Shown: positions 37,801 through 49,200 of the stretch, in pieces
How the letters are laid out: every line of letters begins with the position of its first letter
How positions within the stretch are numbered: position 1 is the first letter of the stretch
Source: Larus michahellis
Taxonomy: Eukaryota; Chordata; Aves; Charadriiformes; Laridae
Assembly (NCBI RefSeq): GCF_964199755.1
Contig: NC_133906.1
Location: 21,389,419 to 21,453,418, forward strand
DNA: 64,000 nucleotides
Direction of reading: 5' to 3'
The notes under the pieces: model-generated
The model's input: only the letters and a program-made list of their open reading frames with translations
What the model was told of the DNA's origin: nothing
Database searches by the model: none
Made by a program: the position numbers and the translations under genes

Positions 37801-39181
37801 TCAGCTAGAGCCACTGCCGTATCACAAAAGCATTGTCTCTAAGCATGGAGGAATTCACTGCTTTTTCCACCACTGAAAACGCATTATGATATCTAAGTAT
37901 AGTCTGTCTAAATGACTTTGCTCAGAGCATGCATTAAGCAGTGTAGTTGGCAAAACAAAAAGAGAATCACAATAGAAAAGGTTGGACTTGCCTTAATCGA
38001 AGCTTGGCTGGCAACATCTGTGACAGAAAAAAAAAAAACAACAATGAAACCACAAAAAAGTCTTTGAAAGGAAATTTTAAATCAAAAGTATTTCATTACA
38101 ATACTTGATGCAGTTTCCTAATCCACCCAAACACCTCTAGATAACAGCTAATCCAATGCATTCTTGTAGACTGATAGAACGGACTGAGCATTAGAGACTT
38201 TCTGGAACATCGCACTTTTTGTCATTCAAATGCAAAAGCACATCCATTTTTTCATCTCTGTGCCCTCCTTTACTGTCTTAAAATCCAAGTTCCAAGGATG
38301 ATTCGGTAACTGTTTCTCTATTATTCCACCCCACTGCCTTGGTAGCGGTATCAGCGCCACCCAAATGTTTTTGATGTTCTTCATCTTCAGTTAGAATTGG
38401 GGTAGCAGGGCTAGCCCATAACATCGTTGTTTGTCCAAACTTTCCAATTCCTTTTCAAGGCCCATTCCATTTGCAGTACTTCACACAAATTACCAAATTA
38501 ATGAGTCACCAGGTGGGTAACTGATACACATCTCTTCCTACTAAGCCCCTGAGACCTGGTGTAACACGTCATCTTACACCAGCAGTGGCATCACAAGGAC
38601 CCATCTTTTTCAATAGACACAGGCAGTAAAGCGAAAGACCGTTGCGTCGAGCCCAGACTCCTGCTGCAGCCTCTCTCTTGTAGCCACACAAAAATGCATT
38701 CCTTAGTAAGAGTAAATTCCTTAGAGAATTCACTAAAAGTTATATCACACATTTGTTCAAAGTAAACTTTTCACGCAAAAATTCAGTCTGGTTGGAAAGT
38801 TGTATTCCTCCACTTAGACAACTGGGGCTGGGGTTTCTTTTTTTGTTCTTAAACTGTTAACTGTACTAAAAATAGATACTTTCACCCATCAGTGGAACTT
38901 CGCCATGTTCACATGCAAGAGAAAAAGCCATTATCTAGAATGTGTTATATCAAATCAATACAAGCAGTACAGCAAAAAAATGATGGTCTTCTGGTTATGC
39001 TGCTACGCTTTTTAAAGAATAAGGGCTCTCTACTCCTCTATCTCAGTGTCTTTACGGGAGCTCCCAGGCTGTGTCCTCTGCCAGTCCCAGATTTCAGCAC
39101 AGAGAACATCAGAAGTTACTAACCTGAGAAGAAGCAGAAAAATGCCAGAGCAAGGACCACCGAGGCACCTTCTATTTTCAT
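23093..39181 (-). CDS. SPINK5-like: LEKTI/SPINK5-like secreted inhibitor: three LEKTI-type domains plus one classical Kazal domain
   Basis: Predicted secreted serine protease inhibitor. Joined exons: 39124-39181, 37992-38017, 36804-36931, 36001-36067, 34211-34338, 33962-34013, 31523-31653, 30844-30925, 26747-26874, 26317-26380, then a two-codon terminal exon at 23093-23098. Total about 289 residues. Residues 1-19 are a signal peptide. Domains are at about 29-93, 94-153, 154-224 (each with four cysteines, C-x13/14-C-x18-C-x2-C, the LEKTI pattern) and 225-288 (six cysteines, CGTDGKTYKNEC). P1 residues read Thr, Arg, Arg, Lys. Linkers are charged and cysteine-free; one NSS sequon lies in the first. 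Mammalian LEKTI has 15 domains, so this is a compact version. Chicken databases use the SPINK5 name for ovoinhibitor, so orthology is uncertain. The 3' end is the weakest part: an alternative last exon at 22598-22590 would end in Gly-Lys-stop. Confidence 0.87.
25854..25884 (+). repeat. 31-base uninterrupted G run
   Basis: Thirty-one consecutive G on the plus strand, in the last long intron of the LEKTI-like gene. The pre-mRNA carries the C run and the template strand can form G-quadruplex. The length is likely polymorphic and error-prone in sequencing. Confidence 0.9.
26317..26380 (-). CDS. SPINK5-like: LEKTI-like exon 10: classical Kazal domain, second part
   Basis: Encodes RASNYITVNYRGEC with the sixth cysteine, then RKPAPEV. 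64 nt, phases 2 and 0; acceptor TTTGCAG, donor GTAAGC. Confidence 0.9.
26747..26874 (-). CDS. SPINK5-like: LEKTI-like exon 9: classical Kazal domain, first part
   Basis: Encodes LDCDRILHGVKGGRIFCSK, then QPVCGTDGKTYKNECDLC. P1 is Lys, predicting trypsin-like targets. Corresponds in type to the six-cysteine domains of LEKTI. Donor GTGAGT. Confidence 0.93.
28590..28720 (-). repeat. Possible old CR1-type LINE 3' fragment
   Basis: The minus strand resembles the CR1 segment around AACAAACAAAAGGAAGTA...CTGTGGAACTCC, also seen in the element at 51.75-54.9 kb. The match is weak and strongly diverged. It lies in the intron between exons 8 and 9. Confidence 0.3.
30844..30925 (-). CDS. SPINK5-like: LEKTI-like exon 8: domain 3 linker
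   Basis: Encodes KKEAQRGGQSGGTAQRNKPL then TSDRMKQ. Longest linker in the protein, basic and glycine-rich, possibly a proteolytic release site. Acceptor CTTCCAG, donor GTGAGA. Confidence 0.8.
31523..31653 (-). CDS. SPINK5-like: LEKTI-like exon 7: domain 3 core
   Basis: Encodes DDCSEFRSQFEAGGRL, then the same SCTRENDPVRDSSGKQH as domain 2, and NKCLMCAEK. P1 is Arg. One codon longer than exon 5. Donor GTGAGT. Confidence 0.93.
33962..34013 (-). CDS. SPINK5-like: LEKTI-like exon 6: domain 2 linker
   Basis: Encodes KRENEQKLSKNRQGKDK, a lysine-rich, cysteine-free linker. Acceptor CTTCCAG, donor GTGAGA; phases match. Confidence 0.8.
34211..34338 (-). CDS. SPINK5-like: LEKTI-like exon 5: domain 2 core
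   Basis: Encodes DDCREFRDLFKKGKL, then SCTRENDPVRDSSGKQH and NKCIMCAEK. P1 is Arg. CTRENDP is the hallmark of LEKTI domains. Donor GTGAGT. Confidence 0.93.
35060..35180 (+). repeat. Possible MIR-like fragment in LEKTI-like intron
   Basis: CTTATCCCAGCTCCGCAGGT, then GGGGAAGTCAAGCCCAGA and ACTTGCCAAAAGCCAGACAG follow the order of the MIR core (CCCATTTTACAGATGGGG, GAGGCACAGAG, ACTTGCCCAAGGTCACAC). The fragment is short and diverged. Confidence 0.45.
36001..36067 (-). CDS. SPINK5-like: LEKTI-like exon 4: domain 1 linker
   Basis: Encodes ERDSKNKGSGGEANRNVNSS then GE. Cysteine-free, charged, glycine-rich linker with one NSS sequon. Acceptor TTGCAG, donor GTGAGG; phases 2 and 0 match the neighbours. 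Confidence 0.78.
36215..36481 (+). mobile_element. 5'-truncated CR1 LINE (3' end)
   Basis: Plus-strand sequence encodes the C-terminal end of CR1 ORF2 (RVVRHWNRLPREVVEAPSLE...FKARLGEAL), followed by the typical 3' UTR GGTTGGACTAGATGGCCTTT ... TCCCTTCCAACCC and a final TTCTATGATT. Only about 265 bp survive, as is usual for bird CR1 copies. It sits antisense in the intron between exons 3 and 4 of the LEKTI-like gene. Confidence 0.92.
36804..36931 (-). CDS. SPINK5-like: LEKTI-like exon 3: domain 1 core
   Basis: Encodes KECMKIWSLLRSGKFSCP through NKCLMCQRL. Four cysteines; the position two after Cys2 is Thr, so this domain may be a weak or non-canonical inhibitor. Donor GTGAGT. Confidence 0.88.
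37992..38017 (-). CDS. SPINK5-like: LEKTI-like exon 2: short propeptide exon with GC donor
   Basis: 26 nt encoding DVASQASIK with the split codon. The acceptor follows a T12 tract. The donor reads AAG|GCAAGT, the consensus of the minor GC-AG intron class. No GT donor nearby keeps the frame. Confidence 0.8.
39124..39181 (-). CDS. SPINK5-like: LEKTI-like exon 1: start codon and signal peptide
   Basis: Encodes MKIEGASVVLALAFFCFFS plus one base of the next codon (phase 1), donor GTTAGT. It resembles ovoinhibitor exon 1 in length, phase and the opening MKI.G. Confidence 0.88.
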
Positions 39182-39267
39182 GGTGAGGGTGGCAGCTGTT
39201 TGCCTACGTTGACTCTATTAGTGCATTGCTCAATGAAACCCAAAGAAAGGGCTCAGGTCAGATCACG

Positions 39268-39275
39268 TATATATA
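39268..39275 (-). promoter_or_regulatory. TATA box of the LEKTI-like gene
   Basis: TATATATA on the minus strand, about 87-94 nt upstream of the ATG at 39181, the same spacing as in ovoinhibitor. Start site predicted near 39240. A single AGGTCA half-site on the plus strand lies at 39253-39258, between the box and the predicted start; its relevance is unknown. Confidence 0.65.
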
Positions 39276-39279
39276 GATG

Positions 39280-42200
39280 ACCAGATCCTCCGCCTTCATT
39301 ATGACATAATCTTCCCAAGAACCATCATTAGCTGCAAAAACCAGTTTGATGACAGTAGCTCTAAATTCTAATGATCCCATTAACACAATTAATTTCCATA
39401 AGGATGGGACATATTTGAGTCACTCCCTGTATTTTGTTAAGGTAAGAAAATTATAAATAGATCATTTCAGTTTCCCCACACAGCCGGAAGAATCCTTGCC
39501 ATCTTTGGGGTGGTTTGTAAGACAGAGGTACCCCAGTCAGCACACCCCTAACACCCTTCACATCCCAACAGAATAGCTGAAGGGGTTTTATTTTAATAAC
39601 TTGACTTATAACTTTAATATCAGCAAAGACAACAGGAGGGCCAGGTCACTCAAACCCCCTGGAAGTCAGTCTGCCTTTATTAGAGCACCCCAGCGTGAAC
39701 GGTAAGCATTCAAGTAAGGTTGAAAAACATCAAGTTTGAGGCCTTGTTGAAAATCCTTCAGTTTGTTGCTACAGTTCACATACAGCTGTGCTAACGAGAA
39801 AAGCATGCTGATGAATCCTCGTCCCTTCCCTGTCCCTCCCTGTTGTCTTCAGAAGAAACTGCAATGGTATTCGTGAAAACCTTTCCTCAGCCCACACGGG
39901 ACTTGACAGACCATGTAGATACTGCTCTTCAAGCAGATCAGTGCTCACAGGTGTGGTGTTATTGATGCTAAAGGATCCAGCAAAGCAGCCCTGCTCAGGT
40001 CTCTCCCGAAAAAGAGATATTTTTTTTAAAAAAAAAAAAAAAAAAAGATTCTCATCCTGTGCAGGGCTTCTCAGGAGACTCAAGAGAGGTAAATAAAGAT
40101 GACATCAAAGTTTTGGAATGTCATTTATGTGGGAAGAAGCTGTATGCCTTGTTCTCCAGTAAAAAGAGGAGAATTTGAAGAGAAAAAAAAAAAATCATTT
40201 GCGAGGTTTGAAACAGGTGGATAAATGAGAGAGTCGAGCAGAACAGAGCAATAAGGAGCTTGAGCACGGGCAAACAGGCGGCGGCTGTGCAGAGGCAGGT
40301 CAGCACCATCCGAGGAAGGAAGAAAACACACTTCCACATGACATACGCGTTTGGCCAGACAGGCCGACACAGCTCAGTTCAGATATAAACCCTTGTAATA
40401 AGTTGCTGCCACAAGTTTCCCAGATCAGAGTAGCTGTTCGTGTGTACAAGTGGAGCCAGAGCCGAGCACGCAGCGTCCTAATTCGGTGTGTGCTCAGCCC
40501 TAACGTTTCTTTCCAACTCAAAGCAAAGTCGCGGGCAGGTTCGCGGTGGAGAGCTTGGAACAGAAAAGTAAACTGCCTGAGGTCATGCAGATGGTCCGCG
40601 GCAGATCCGAAGCGCTGCGTGTTGCCCTGAATCACGAGATAATTTCTGTACGTGCATTAGGCAGGGAGGCCAACAGGAAGAGACAAAACTGACCTGATAC
40701 AGTATGTCTCAATAAACCCTTGGGAGAGATTATAAAAGCTCCGGAATGGAAAAAAGAAAAAAGTGCACGGTAGTTTAAAAGTGGATAGAGCTGGAAATCT
40801 AGTTGAAGGATAAAACCAAAAGACATTCTTTGTTACTCAGGTGTCTTTCCATGAGTCAGTCTTGACATGGTAAGGTTTGGGGAGGGGAGGGGTATTTTCA
40901 AATGGGTTTTGGTTTTGATTTTTTCCTCTTCCTCCAAAAGCTCTATTCCTATAGGGAAGTAAAACAATTCCCCGATTTTAGACAGATAGCTGACCACCCT
41001 GCTCCTGGAGGAAGCAGAGCGGGTGCCAGACGCGGTCAGAGTGGCCAGGCGAGAGCAGCGCCCAGCTGGGCAGTGTGGACAGAGTCAAGGAGGAGGAGAG
41101 AGACCCAGGTCCTGACCCCACGTGGGCCCTGTGCCCACCGCATCTCTCCCACCATCCCACCACCCTGTCCACCAGCCATACCCACACCAAGACGTGAGAG
41201 AGGGTCAGAATGGCCCAAACACACCTTGACACCAAAACCAGAACCGTGTTCAGTACCAAATCTTAAATTAAAAAAAAAAAAAAAAAAAAGAACAAAGAGA
41301 AGGACTTCCTTCCCAATTACCACTGCATAACTACAAACTTCTAAAAAAACCCACCGATGGTATGAAACGTGATGTCAGGGGATGGGGAGAACCCTGCAAA
41401 GCCATATGGTTTGAAGGATTTGCTCCTGTGTGCTTGAGTTACAAAAGGAAACCTGAGCAGAATAATGAGGGATGACAGCAAGAATGTATTAAACATAAAC
41501 CTTGCCTGACTCACTTGATTGCCTTTATTGATGGATTTACACAATAAAGTCTCAATCCTGCACTGGAATCCAGACAGCCCATTAATTTCCATAGGAGTTT
41601 GTATTGCAGGATCAGATCTGTAAGAGATGATCCTGATGCTTTAGCAACGGGTTTAGTACAACACCTTGCTAATCTTAATTTAAAAATGATGCGAAACCAC
41701 TGAAGAGCAATATGCCACAGAGAAAAGCAGCTGAGGGCAAGAAGTGGTACTACAAAGACGCTCTTGTTCGTGTCTCAGTTAAAATTTTGGAAAAGTAAAC
41801 AGCATAGAATGATGTTATGCCTGTAGGACAGCTCTCAGGGGGTCCCTTTTCCAGCACATTCTGCTAGAAAAACAGGAAAAAGGATAAAAATAATCATGGA
41901 GGAGCAACTAGGAAAACTGAAGGGGAAACGGGAGCATAACATAAAATTCAGGCAAATTCTCGTCAGGTGGAAACCCAAGAGGTTGTGGGATGTCCTAGGG
42001 ACAGAGCACTGCAGCCACCGAGCTGGGCCAGCACCGTGGTGGGCAGGACACAGCCACGGGGGACATTCACCTCTTCCATCTTCAGGGCCCTGAGGAGAAT
42101 GGGGAAGGGAGTCCAATAATCAGCCAAACGATTCACAACCCAATCAGTGATGAATATGCTTATCCTCCCATTTTCTGATGTTCCCACATTTCACTCCTTC

Positions 42201-45090
42201 ACATGCCTGTGCAGGCAGAGCTTGTGTCTCTACATATATGAAAATAATTGAGATGCCTTGTCCACTCAAATTGTTTTTCTCCCCTTTAGTGACATGGCAC
42301 TGTTTAGCATCACCTAGGAAGGTTTTTGTCAAGGGAAAGCTTCCTGGCACTATAACCGGTTGGGTTTTGGGGCAGCGGGGCATGAGGTACGTTGAGGTTT
42401 TTTTTTTAAGCCATCTCTGCTTTGGCAGCTCTCTGTGTGAACACCAGTCTCCGGCCCAAGCAGCTCTGAGAGCCTGAGTTCTGCAGCCCCATTCTTACCC
42501 CACAGCAAGGCAGTGTTTTGGGTCAGGTCTCCAAAGCCACCATAGCAGGACAAAATGAGCCCTGATAAGGATCTGCAGTCCGCGTTTCACCTACTTTTGC
42601 ACCACTGCCAGGGACCCCCCCTTCACAGCACCGTTTGCCTTTCGCCGCCCCCGCTAGAAAACTTACATCTCTGCAATCAGCGCTGTGGCTTCAGTATCAC
42701 CCACAGGACTCCCGGCAAGCAAAGGGGACTTTACCCAATGCCACTGCTGGGTCCTTAGAGCAGAGTGGAAAAGCAACACGTGCTTGTGTCTGTGCTGCCA
42801 GCGCGGCTCGCTCTTCCTCCTCAAGAAAGCTCACACCACCACAGCCTACACAGCCTCACGGGTCCCAGCATACGCTCTCAGGTGGCTTGTGCTCTGCCAT
42901 CTCTCCAGCTGCCCTGTTCACACCAGCCCAGGCAACCTTCAAGACTAGGTCCCATCCCCTGCTCACCTCTTCCAGGGAAGGGAACCCTTCATGCCTAGCA
43001 GAAAGTAACATGAGTGGGGAAACTAGAGCCTGCGTATTTCTAGTAAAACTACAGACATGCCTATATCCCCACCAGAGCCGTCCTTTTCTGTCCCAACTGA
43101 CACACTTTTCACCTCCCCACCATCTCTTCCACCTCAGATGAACCCCACCAGCAACACTGCTTAATTTCTCTGAAATTTTGATACTTCTCTCTTTCCCAGG
43201 CCACCACTATACCCCCTCAACCCGGAGACCCTCAGGGTTAAAAGAGCAGAGGCATAGTTGTTGACATACTTAACAAAGGAAACCAGAGTAGATGGCATCT
43301 TACTTCACAGCCAAAGCAGAGTCCAGAGCTCTCACCTTCAGCACTATTTAATGAGTTACCTCTCCAAAGTGGGACATTTCAAAATGCAGGGAGTTCAAAG
43401 ACACTTACCCATTTTTAATCATTTTCTCTGCATTATTAATGCTTCGGGTTCAGAGCAACCAGCCCCTTACAGCTCACTTTGGGCTCATCTGCAGCTGCCA
43501 AATAAGAAAAAATATCAAGGGAAGATTATTGTGCTGCCATGCTGACGTTGCAAGCTAACATAACCTTTTGGGCTGCATCTGCATAAGTGGCGCCCTCAGA
43601 GAAAGTCTGTCCTGTGCATCTTGCCTGGTGCTTGGTAAAAGGACTCGTCTCTGCTGGCAACCGCCACATCAAGATGGCTTCCTGCCTCCCAGAGACATCC
43701 AGTTAGGCACCCACCCTGGGCTAGACTCTGCTGGAAGAAGAGCCATGAATCTCACCCACCTCCTCAGCACAGCTTGGGAGGCACCTCATCCACATGTGTC
43801 CCACGCAAGAACAAGATTCATCACACTAGAACTAACCCTTTTGCTTGCACGTAATTCTGTGACCAAAACCCAGTTGCCAATCAGCCAACAAGCTAGTCAG
43901 CCCCATGCTAATGGAAACGAGTTTGAGTTGCTGGACTGCAACAGCCACGTGTCTCAGAGCTCCCCTCTTCATACCTACAGCTGCTGCAGCTCTCAAGTGA
44001 GCGCTGCCCAGATCTCCAGGGAAACAAGTCTTGCTCATCCTGAAATCCCACCGTCACTGCAGGTACCCAAGGTCTACGCCACGGTCCTTCTCCTTCGGAC
44101 AGGATGAGCTCCCTGAGCCCAAAGCAGAGCTCCACCAGTCTGACCCAGTGAAAAAGTCCTTCCCAATCGGCTGCTCATTTCCCACCCTGGTGCTGGGCAT
44201 GCAACCCAGCTCAGCAGCACGGCAGCTGACTCTCCACGCCACCTGGCTGCATCCCTGCAAATGCAGCAGCAGAGTGCGTTAACTCTCAGAGTCCTGGAGC
44301 ACTATTCCCTCTTTGCGGGCTCACTGAGGAGGGCGAGCTGCTAGAGGCCAGGAGAGGAATTTCCTGATTCCATCTACCTCTGAGAAGCAGGTGCACGGCA
44401 AGTCCTGCGCATCCTAGAGCACGTTAAGCCTCAGCAAAAATCTTTTCAGGAACATGTCCAGAGCACGGCAACAAGCTTCACTGAAAAATAAAACATACCC
44501 CCCCACCCCAAAAAAAAAAAAAAAAATCTGTGTTGAGTGGACTCACTGCTTCAAAAGGAAAGAATACGAATAAACTTAATTTGGACTAGTTACTTTGCAA
44601 ATCTCTGTGCACCAAGAGCATCCATCAACTTCCCCTAAATCCAGCATCCACTGCATCCTCCTCAGGTCCCGGTGTCTCATGGGCCACACCCTTCCCCGTC
44701 ACCAGGTTTCCTTTCCCGCCCAAATCCACCTTTTAGCTCTGATCTAAAAGTCACAAAAAGCATCTTGGGTTATGAACTGTCTTACATGCCGTTTGTACAC
44801 CCTCCGGCACAGAAAGGCCCTGGTCTCCCTGCCACATCTGCAGAGCAATGGCAGCGGCTTCCAACAGTTTGCGCTTGAACCGGAGCATGGGCCTCATCTC
44901 CGCAACCCTTCCCAGGCCATGAGACACCATGACATGGGGCTGACTGTCCTGGACAGGCCTTTGCCGCTGCTGACTTAGCTTGACGGTGCCAGGGAGGAGG
45001 GGGAAATGAATCAGGAAGTGAGCAACAGCGAGAGGTGTATGTCCAAAAGGCAGGGATGAGGCCAACTTTGGAAGATCACAATAATAGCGT
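39280..45090. other. Intergenic region, no gene supported
   Basis: 5' flank of the LEKTI-like gene and beyond. Open frames here lack splice-site and family support. Long A runs occur at 40028-40046 and 41270-41289, which could be retroposon tails or slippage. In mammals SCGB3A2/SPINK1/JAKMIP2 neighbour SPINK5; I found no exon of these here. Confidence 0.5.
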
Positions 45091-45095
45091 GTAAC

Positions 45096-45225
45096 ACATG
45101 CCATCTTCAAAGGACTAATGAATCCCTACAAGGTTCCCCTGTTATTATTTGCATTTCACAGATGGGTACATTAAGATGCAGAGGGCCGCATTATCCTCTG
45201 GGTCACACCTATTTCAGTCTATTCA
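45096..45225 (+). repeat. MIR-like fragment
   Basis: CCTGTTATTATTTGCATTTC followed by ACAGATGGGTACATTAAGAT and GCAGAGGG matches the order of the MIR core (TTATTATCCCCATTTTACAGATGGGGAAACTGAGG). Assigned by eye. Confidence 0.55.
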
Positions 45226-45334
45226 TCCCTGGTCTTGTATTGGAATTCATCCCTGCGGTGCGAGAGATCCTCCCACAAGTCAAAACAACAATGCTATCTC
45301 TCAGGCGGGCCTGGTACGGGAATCACCAGTATCA

Positions 45335-45412
45335 TCTACGGTCTGGTTTGCACAGTACACCAGACCGACTGGTCCTATTGATCTCTCCTGGCCTTGAGAA
45401 CTGATCAGCTTA
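45335..45412 (+). repeat. Possible CR1-type 3' end fragment
   Basis: CACCAGACCGACTGGTCCTA ... GATCTCTCCTGGCCTTGAGA resembles the ...AGACTAGATGATCATAATGGTCCCTTCTGGCCTTA... terminus of sauropsid CR1 elements. Diverged. Confidence 0.4.
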
Positions 45413-46114
45413 TCAATTTTCCTTCCCACCCACCAGGCTGAAGGGTACAAGCAGCTCTGGCTCACTGCTGGATGGGCTTTTTTTCAATATCTTTTCCTGT
45501 ATGTGAAATACCAGACAGAGGAATCCAGGGGAGAGATGCATCCTAGTGCCTAACACCATCCAGCCCCATTCCACCCAGAGGTCTCACTCTGGCCTGTGGA
45601 AAGGTCCCACCTTCCAGCCAGGAGCCTCCCCACAGCTCAGTAACTTTTGTTCACAGAAGAATGAAGCTGCCCTGGGAAGCTGCGCTAGCTGGGAGAGCAG
45701 AGTTGCACCCCACGCTATAACCAATGCCATGTGGGGCTGGGGACGCTGGAAACAGTCTCTGCATTCAGAGGGACATCCAACATCGAAGCAACAAGCTCTC
45801 CCCGCCGACTCTGGGGAAGCAGCCTGCCATTCCTACTGTCAACGCTTTCCAGGGCGGTATTTGTTAGGCTGGAGATGGCGGGAGTTGGGTTTTGATCTAC
45901 AAGGCCTCAGCAAGTAACATCTGCAGAGTGAAAGGATTTCCCATGGCAAAGCACCACGACATCCCATGGAGCTGCAAAGGACTTGCAGCCCCAGAAGGCC
46001 ACCAAGATCTGTGCTTTGATGGGCCTTACCACAGCTAGCTGATTTCACGGCCGTTAACAGTATTTGTAGCTTAGATAAGGGTAATCAAAATCTCATCATT
46101 CAGGGCGTAAACTG

Positions 46115-46250
46115 ATCGCCTGCAGGGGTTAGAAAGGAATTTTACTTCATGTGCAGCATTGCACAACCACCCGGATTCATTGTGGGTATTTTCCAGCCTC
46201 TGCTGAGCACCAGCCATGGGCCACAGCTAGAAGCGAAGCATGGCACACCG
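46115..46250 (+). repeat. Possible CR1-type 3' UTR fragment
   Basis: GGGGTTAGAAAGGAATTTTA ... TTTTCCAGCCTCTGCTGAGC ... GGCCACAGCTAGAAGC follows the order of the 3' UTR of old sauropsid CR1 LINEs (AGGAATTTTCCCC..., TGGCCACTG..). It lies about 700 bp from the possible CR1 terminus at 45.34 kb. Confidence 0.4.
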
Positions 46251-46259
46251 GCTGAAAAG

Positions 46260-49200
46260 CCGGAGTCATCATGTGGAAAAACACAGCCCCATTGTTTGGG
46301 AACAAAGTAGGAGTTTTTCTGCCTCTGGTTTCAACTCACACATGGAAATAAGAGACAATGACTGTCACTGGGCTGCTGAAACAGCAGAATTTCAACAGAG
46401 GAAGAAAAATCTGTCCCGGGATTGTTTTCCTGTAGACAGTGAGAAGAGTGCCTGGAGAGCCCATGAGCACAGCGCACAAAGGATTACACAGCACAAAGTG
46501 ACCCGTTTGAGTAAGGCTGCCCCATCCTGCGCTGCCAGCTGGACCCTGGAAGCACCACTCCAACAAGGGGTAGCAATAACCTACCCTCCAGTGAGGGCTG
46601 AGCCCTTCCATGTCACCCAAGAACCCTCACCACCAGCTGTCCCCACATGAACGACGAGGGACAAGAACATAGTGTTTTTCTCTCTGCAAAATTATTATTT
46701 ATGTTTTATCAGTAGTAAAGGTTCTATAATGTCGGAGCTGGCCGCAGGGTGTGGTGGCCTAAGTGGCAGTACCCATCGCAGGAGGCCAAAAAACATGCCC
46801 CATGTGGGTGTTGGTTGCTCTTAGATTATAGTATCACCACGCCCCGCTCCGCTAATTGCACCGCGAAACTCTGATCTCTGCCATATCCCACAGCCAGCCT
46901 GATGGCAGGTACCTATAGCCGCGCATGTGACCCATCACAGCACCAGCCGTTCCTCTGGAGAAACCTATGGAAAGATTGGACCCTGAATTTCTTTTCTCTG
47001 TAGAAGATAACTGAGAATGAAGCATTTCTGGGCATGTATCTGAAAGACGACAACAGTGGCATTACTAGAGCCATCTGCTGCCATGAATTCTGACTAGAGG
47101 TGCTTGCAAGCCAACAGGGATAATTTCTAAAGAAAATTGTCAACTTTTCACTAAAAAAATAAGCAACTACAACTGAAAGTAGAATATGTTTGCATGAGAA
47201 CTATGGATTTCCCATAATCTTCTGTTTCTCCTCCCATATCCCCCAGATTTAGGGGAGAGCATACAACTGACATGAATATTTGTGTTTGGTCCCTTTGTGT
47301 GAGATGTAAAAAGGTTTAAACACCTTCCCATGGGAAAGGGAGGCATGCTGTCAAACAGCATCACCACCTTCAAGAGCATCACTCTGGTTGCTAAAGGAAT
47401 AGTTCAGCCTTATCAAAGCTAATGGCACAACCCTCGGTGCATCGGGGGGAGAGGAACCACCAGAAACGCATCGGGATTTCGGGAAGCTGCTTTAGGTCTA
47501 ACACACTTCAAGAAACCATCTCCATTCAGTCCTCACTGCTCAGCTTTCTCCACTCACACACCAAAACGCATGTCTCGTGCAGGCATTCACTAACCCTGCA
47601 GTCTGCTCCTCTGCACTGTGGTCAAATACTCCCGAGTGCAAGTCTGCAGTCATCAAATCCCTTGCAAGTTTGTACCTGATTTCCAGCTAATATGCTTGCT
47701 ACTGAACTATTAATCCCTGTGCTCTGGAGGGAGTGTTTGCCAGGCCCTTTCTGGCAACAGCATTAGGACACCATGACAAATTCCTGCTAGCATGGCTTCC
47801 CTTACACACCTACATGAGACTTCTTTGTGTCCCGCAGCAAAGCCCTCGTTAGTGTTCGACACCAGGACTTGTCTACACAATACCTTCTGGACAGACACCA
47901 GCAACTCTGCTCACGCTGGGCAGAGAAGAGGTTGCTCTGGCCATACTCTGAACTGCACAAAGGCTGAAGAAACACCCCATCAAGACCTGTCCACGTGGCC
48001 AGCGAGCTGGGGCACACACACTGCAGCGTGGAAGACACACTGTAGGTCCTGCCCACCCCATGGGTCTGGCCTGCCCCTGGACTTCCCTACAGGTGTGGAT
48101 CATGGCTAAACACTCACCAATTGGTCATCTGCTGAGCTAAAGGCACCTTCCAGCATCTCCAGCACCTTCCACGGCTGATTACCATGGCAGTCTTGGTCTT
48201 TCTTTTGCCTTTCTCCTGGAGGAGAGAAGAGTGAACCATCTTCCTTCTCTACATCACCAGGGACTACACCTATGCTGTTGGTTCCTCTTTTGGTTCTACA
48301 CTTCTCTGGCCTCCCACTTACCCTCCATCAAAGAGGGGGGAAAGAACCTTTCTCAAAGAGTTTGTGGGTCTTTTGGGCTCTTTCATCCTATTTGGTGCTG
48401 CCTGAAGCATTCCATCAGCCACTGCAAACCATCCTCAGGGTCCTTTTGTCTGCTTCTCAAGCACATGCACTTCACAGGAGCTCAGCACACATTTAACCCA
48501 ACCTGTTTCCCCGAGGACTGCTATAAACCATGCCTTTTCCATAGGCACTCCTCCACACGCAGAGCTCTGTTATCCCTGCAGCAGGAATGTGCTTGCCACG
48601 AGGAGCCCTGAGGTTTGCCTGATTACCTTTAACTACCTGTGGCTTTTCGCTTGCGTTTAATAACGCTGTTTCACACAGCGCACTGGCCTGTGCACCCATA
48701 CCCAACTTAATAAGCATCCCATTGCAGGCGGGTCACCGGTCTAGTGGGGAGCAGATCAGCAAACAAATGCCTAATGACAGCAATGGGAAGCGCTGTGTTC
48801 ACCAGCAGTGATTGATTAACAAATTGGCTACTGGGAGTGGCATGTGGCAGACACCAACAGCATCCCAGAGCTGAAACAAGGCCAGGGAAAGACCCAAATC
48901 AGTGCTATTTCAGTTTTTGAGGAACATCTAGATCACGATCTGGCACTTTTCATCACCAGTCAGTGCCTGGCAGAAGGGTAAAACCAAGGAAACTTCAAAT
49001 AGGCAGTATGCGGCAAAGGAGCCCAGCTCCTGTTGGCGTTCACCTTGTCCTAAAATACCCAGTGTCTTGACTGAACATTCTCCAAGCGTTTGTCCATGAT
49101 GGTGCAAGTCCAACAACCAAGTTGTCTTTCCTCGTGGACTGTTGGGATGTCCCAGCCTGCGGTCCCTTCGAGGGCTGGGATTGTATTCACTCTTTGTTTC

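Noticed and set aside
40727-40735. TATAAAAG promoter-like sequence on the plus strand
   Set aside because: No ATG exon with a donor and coding character follows at a sensible distance.
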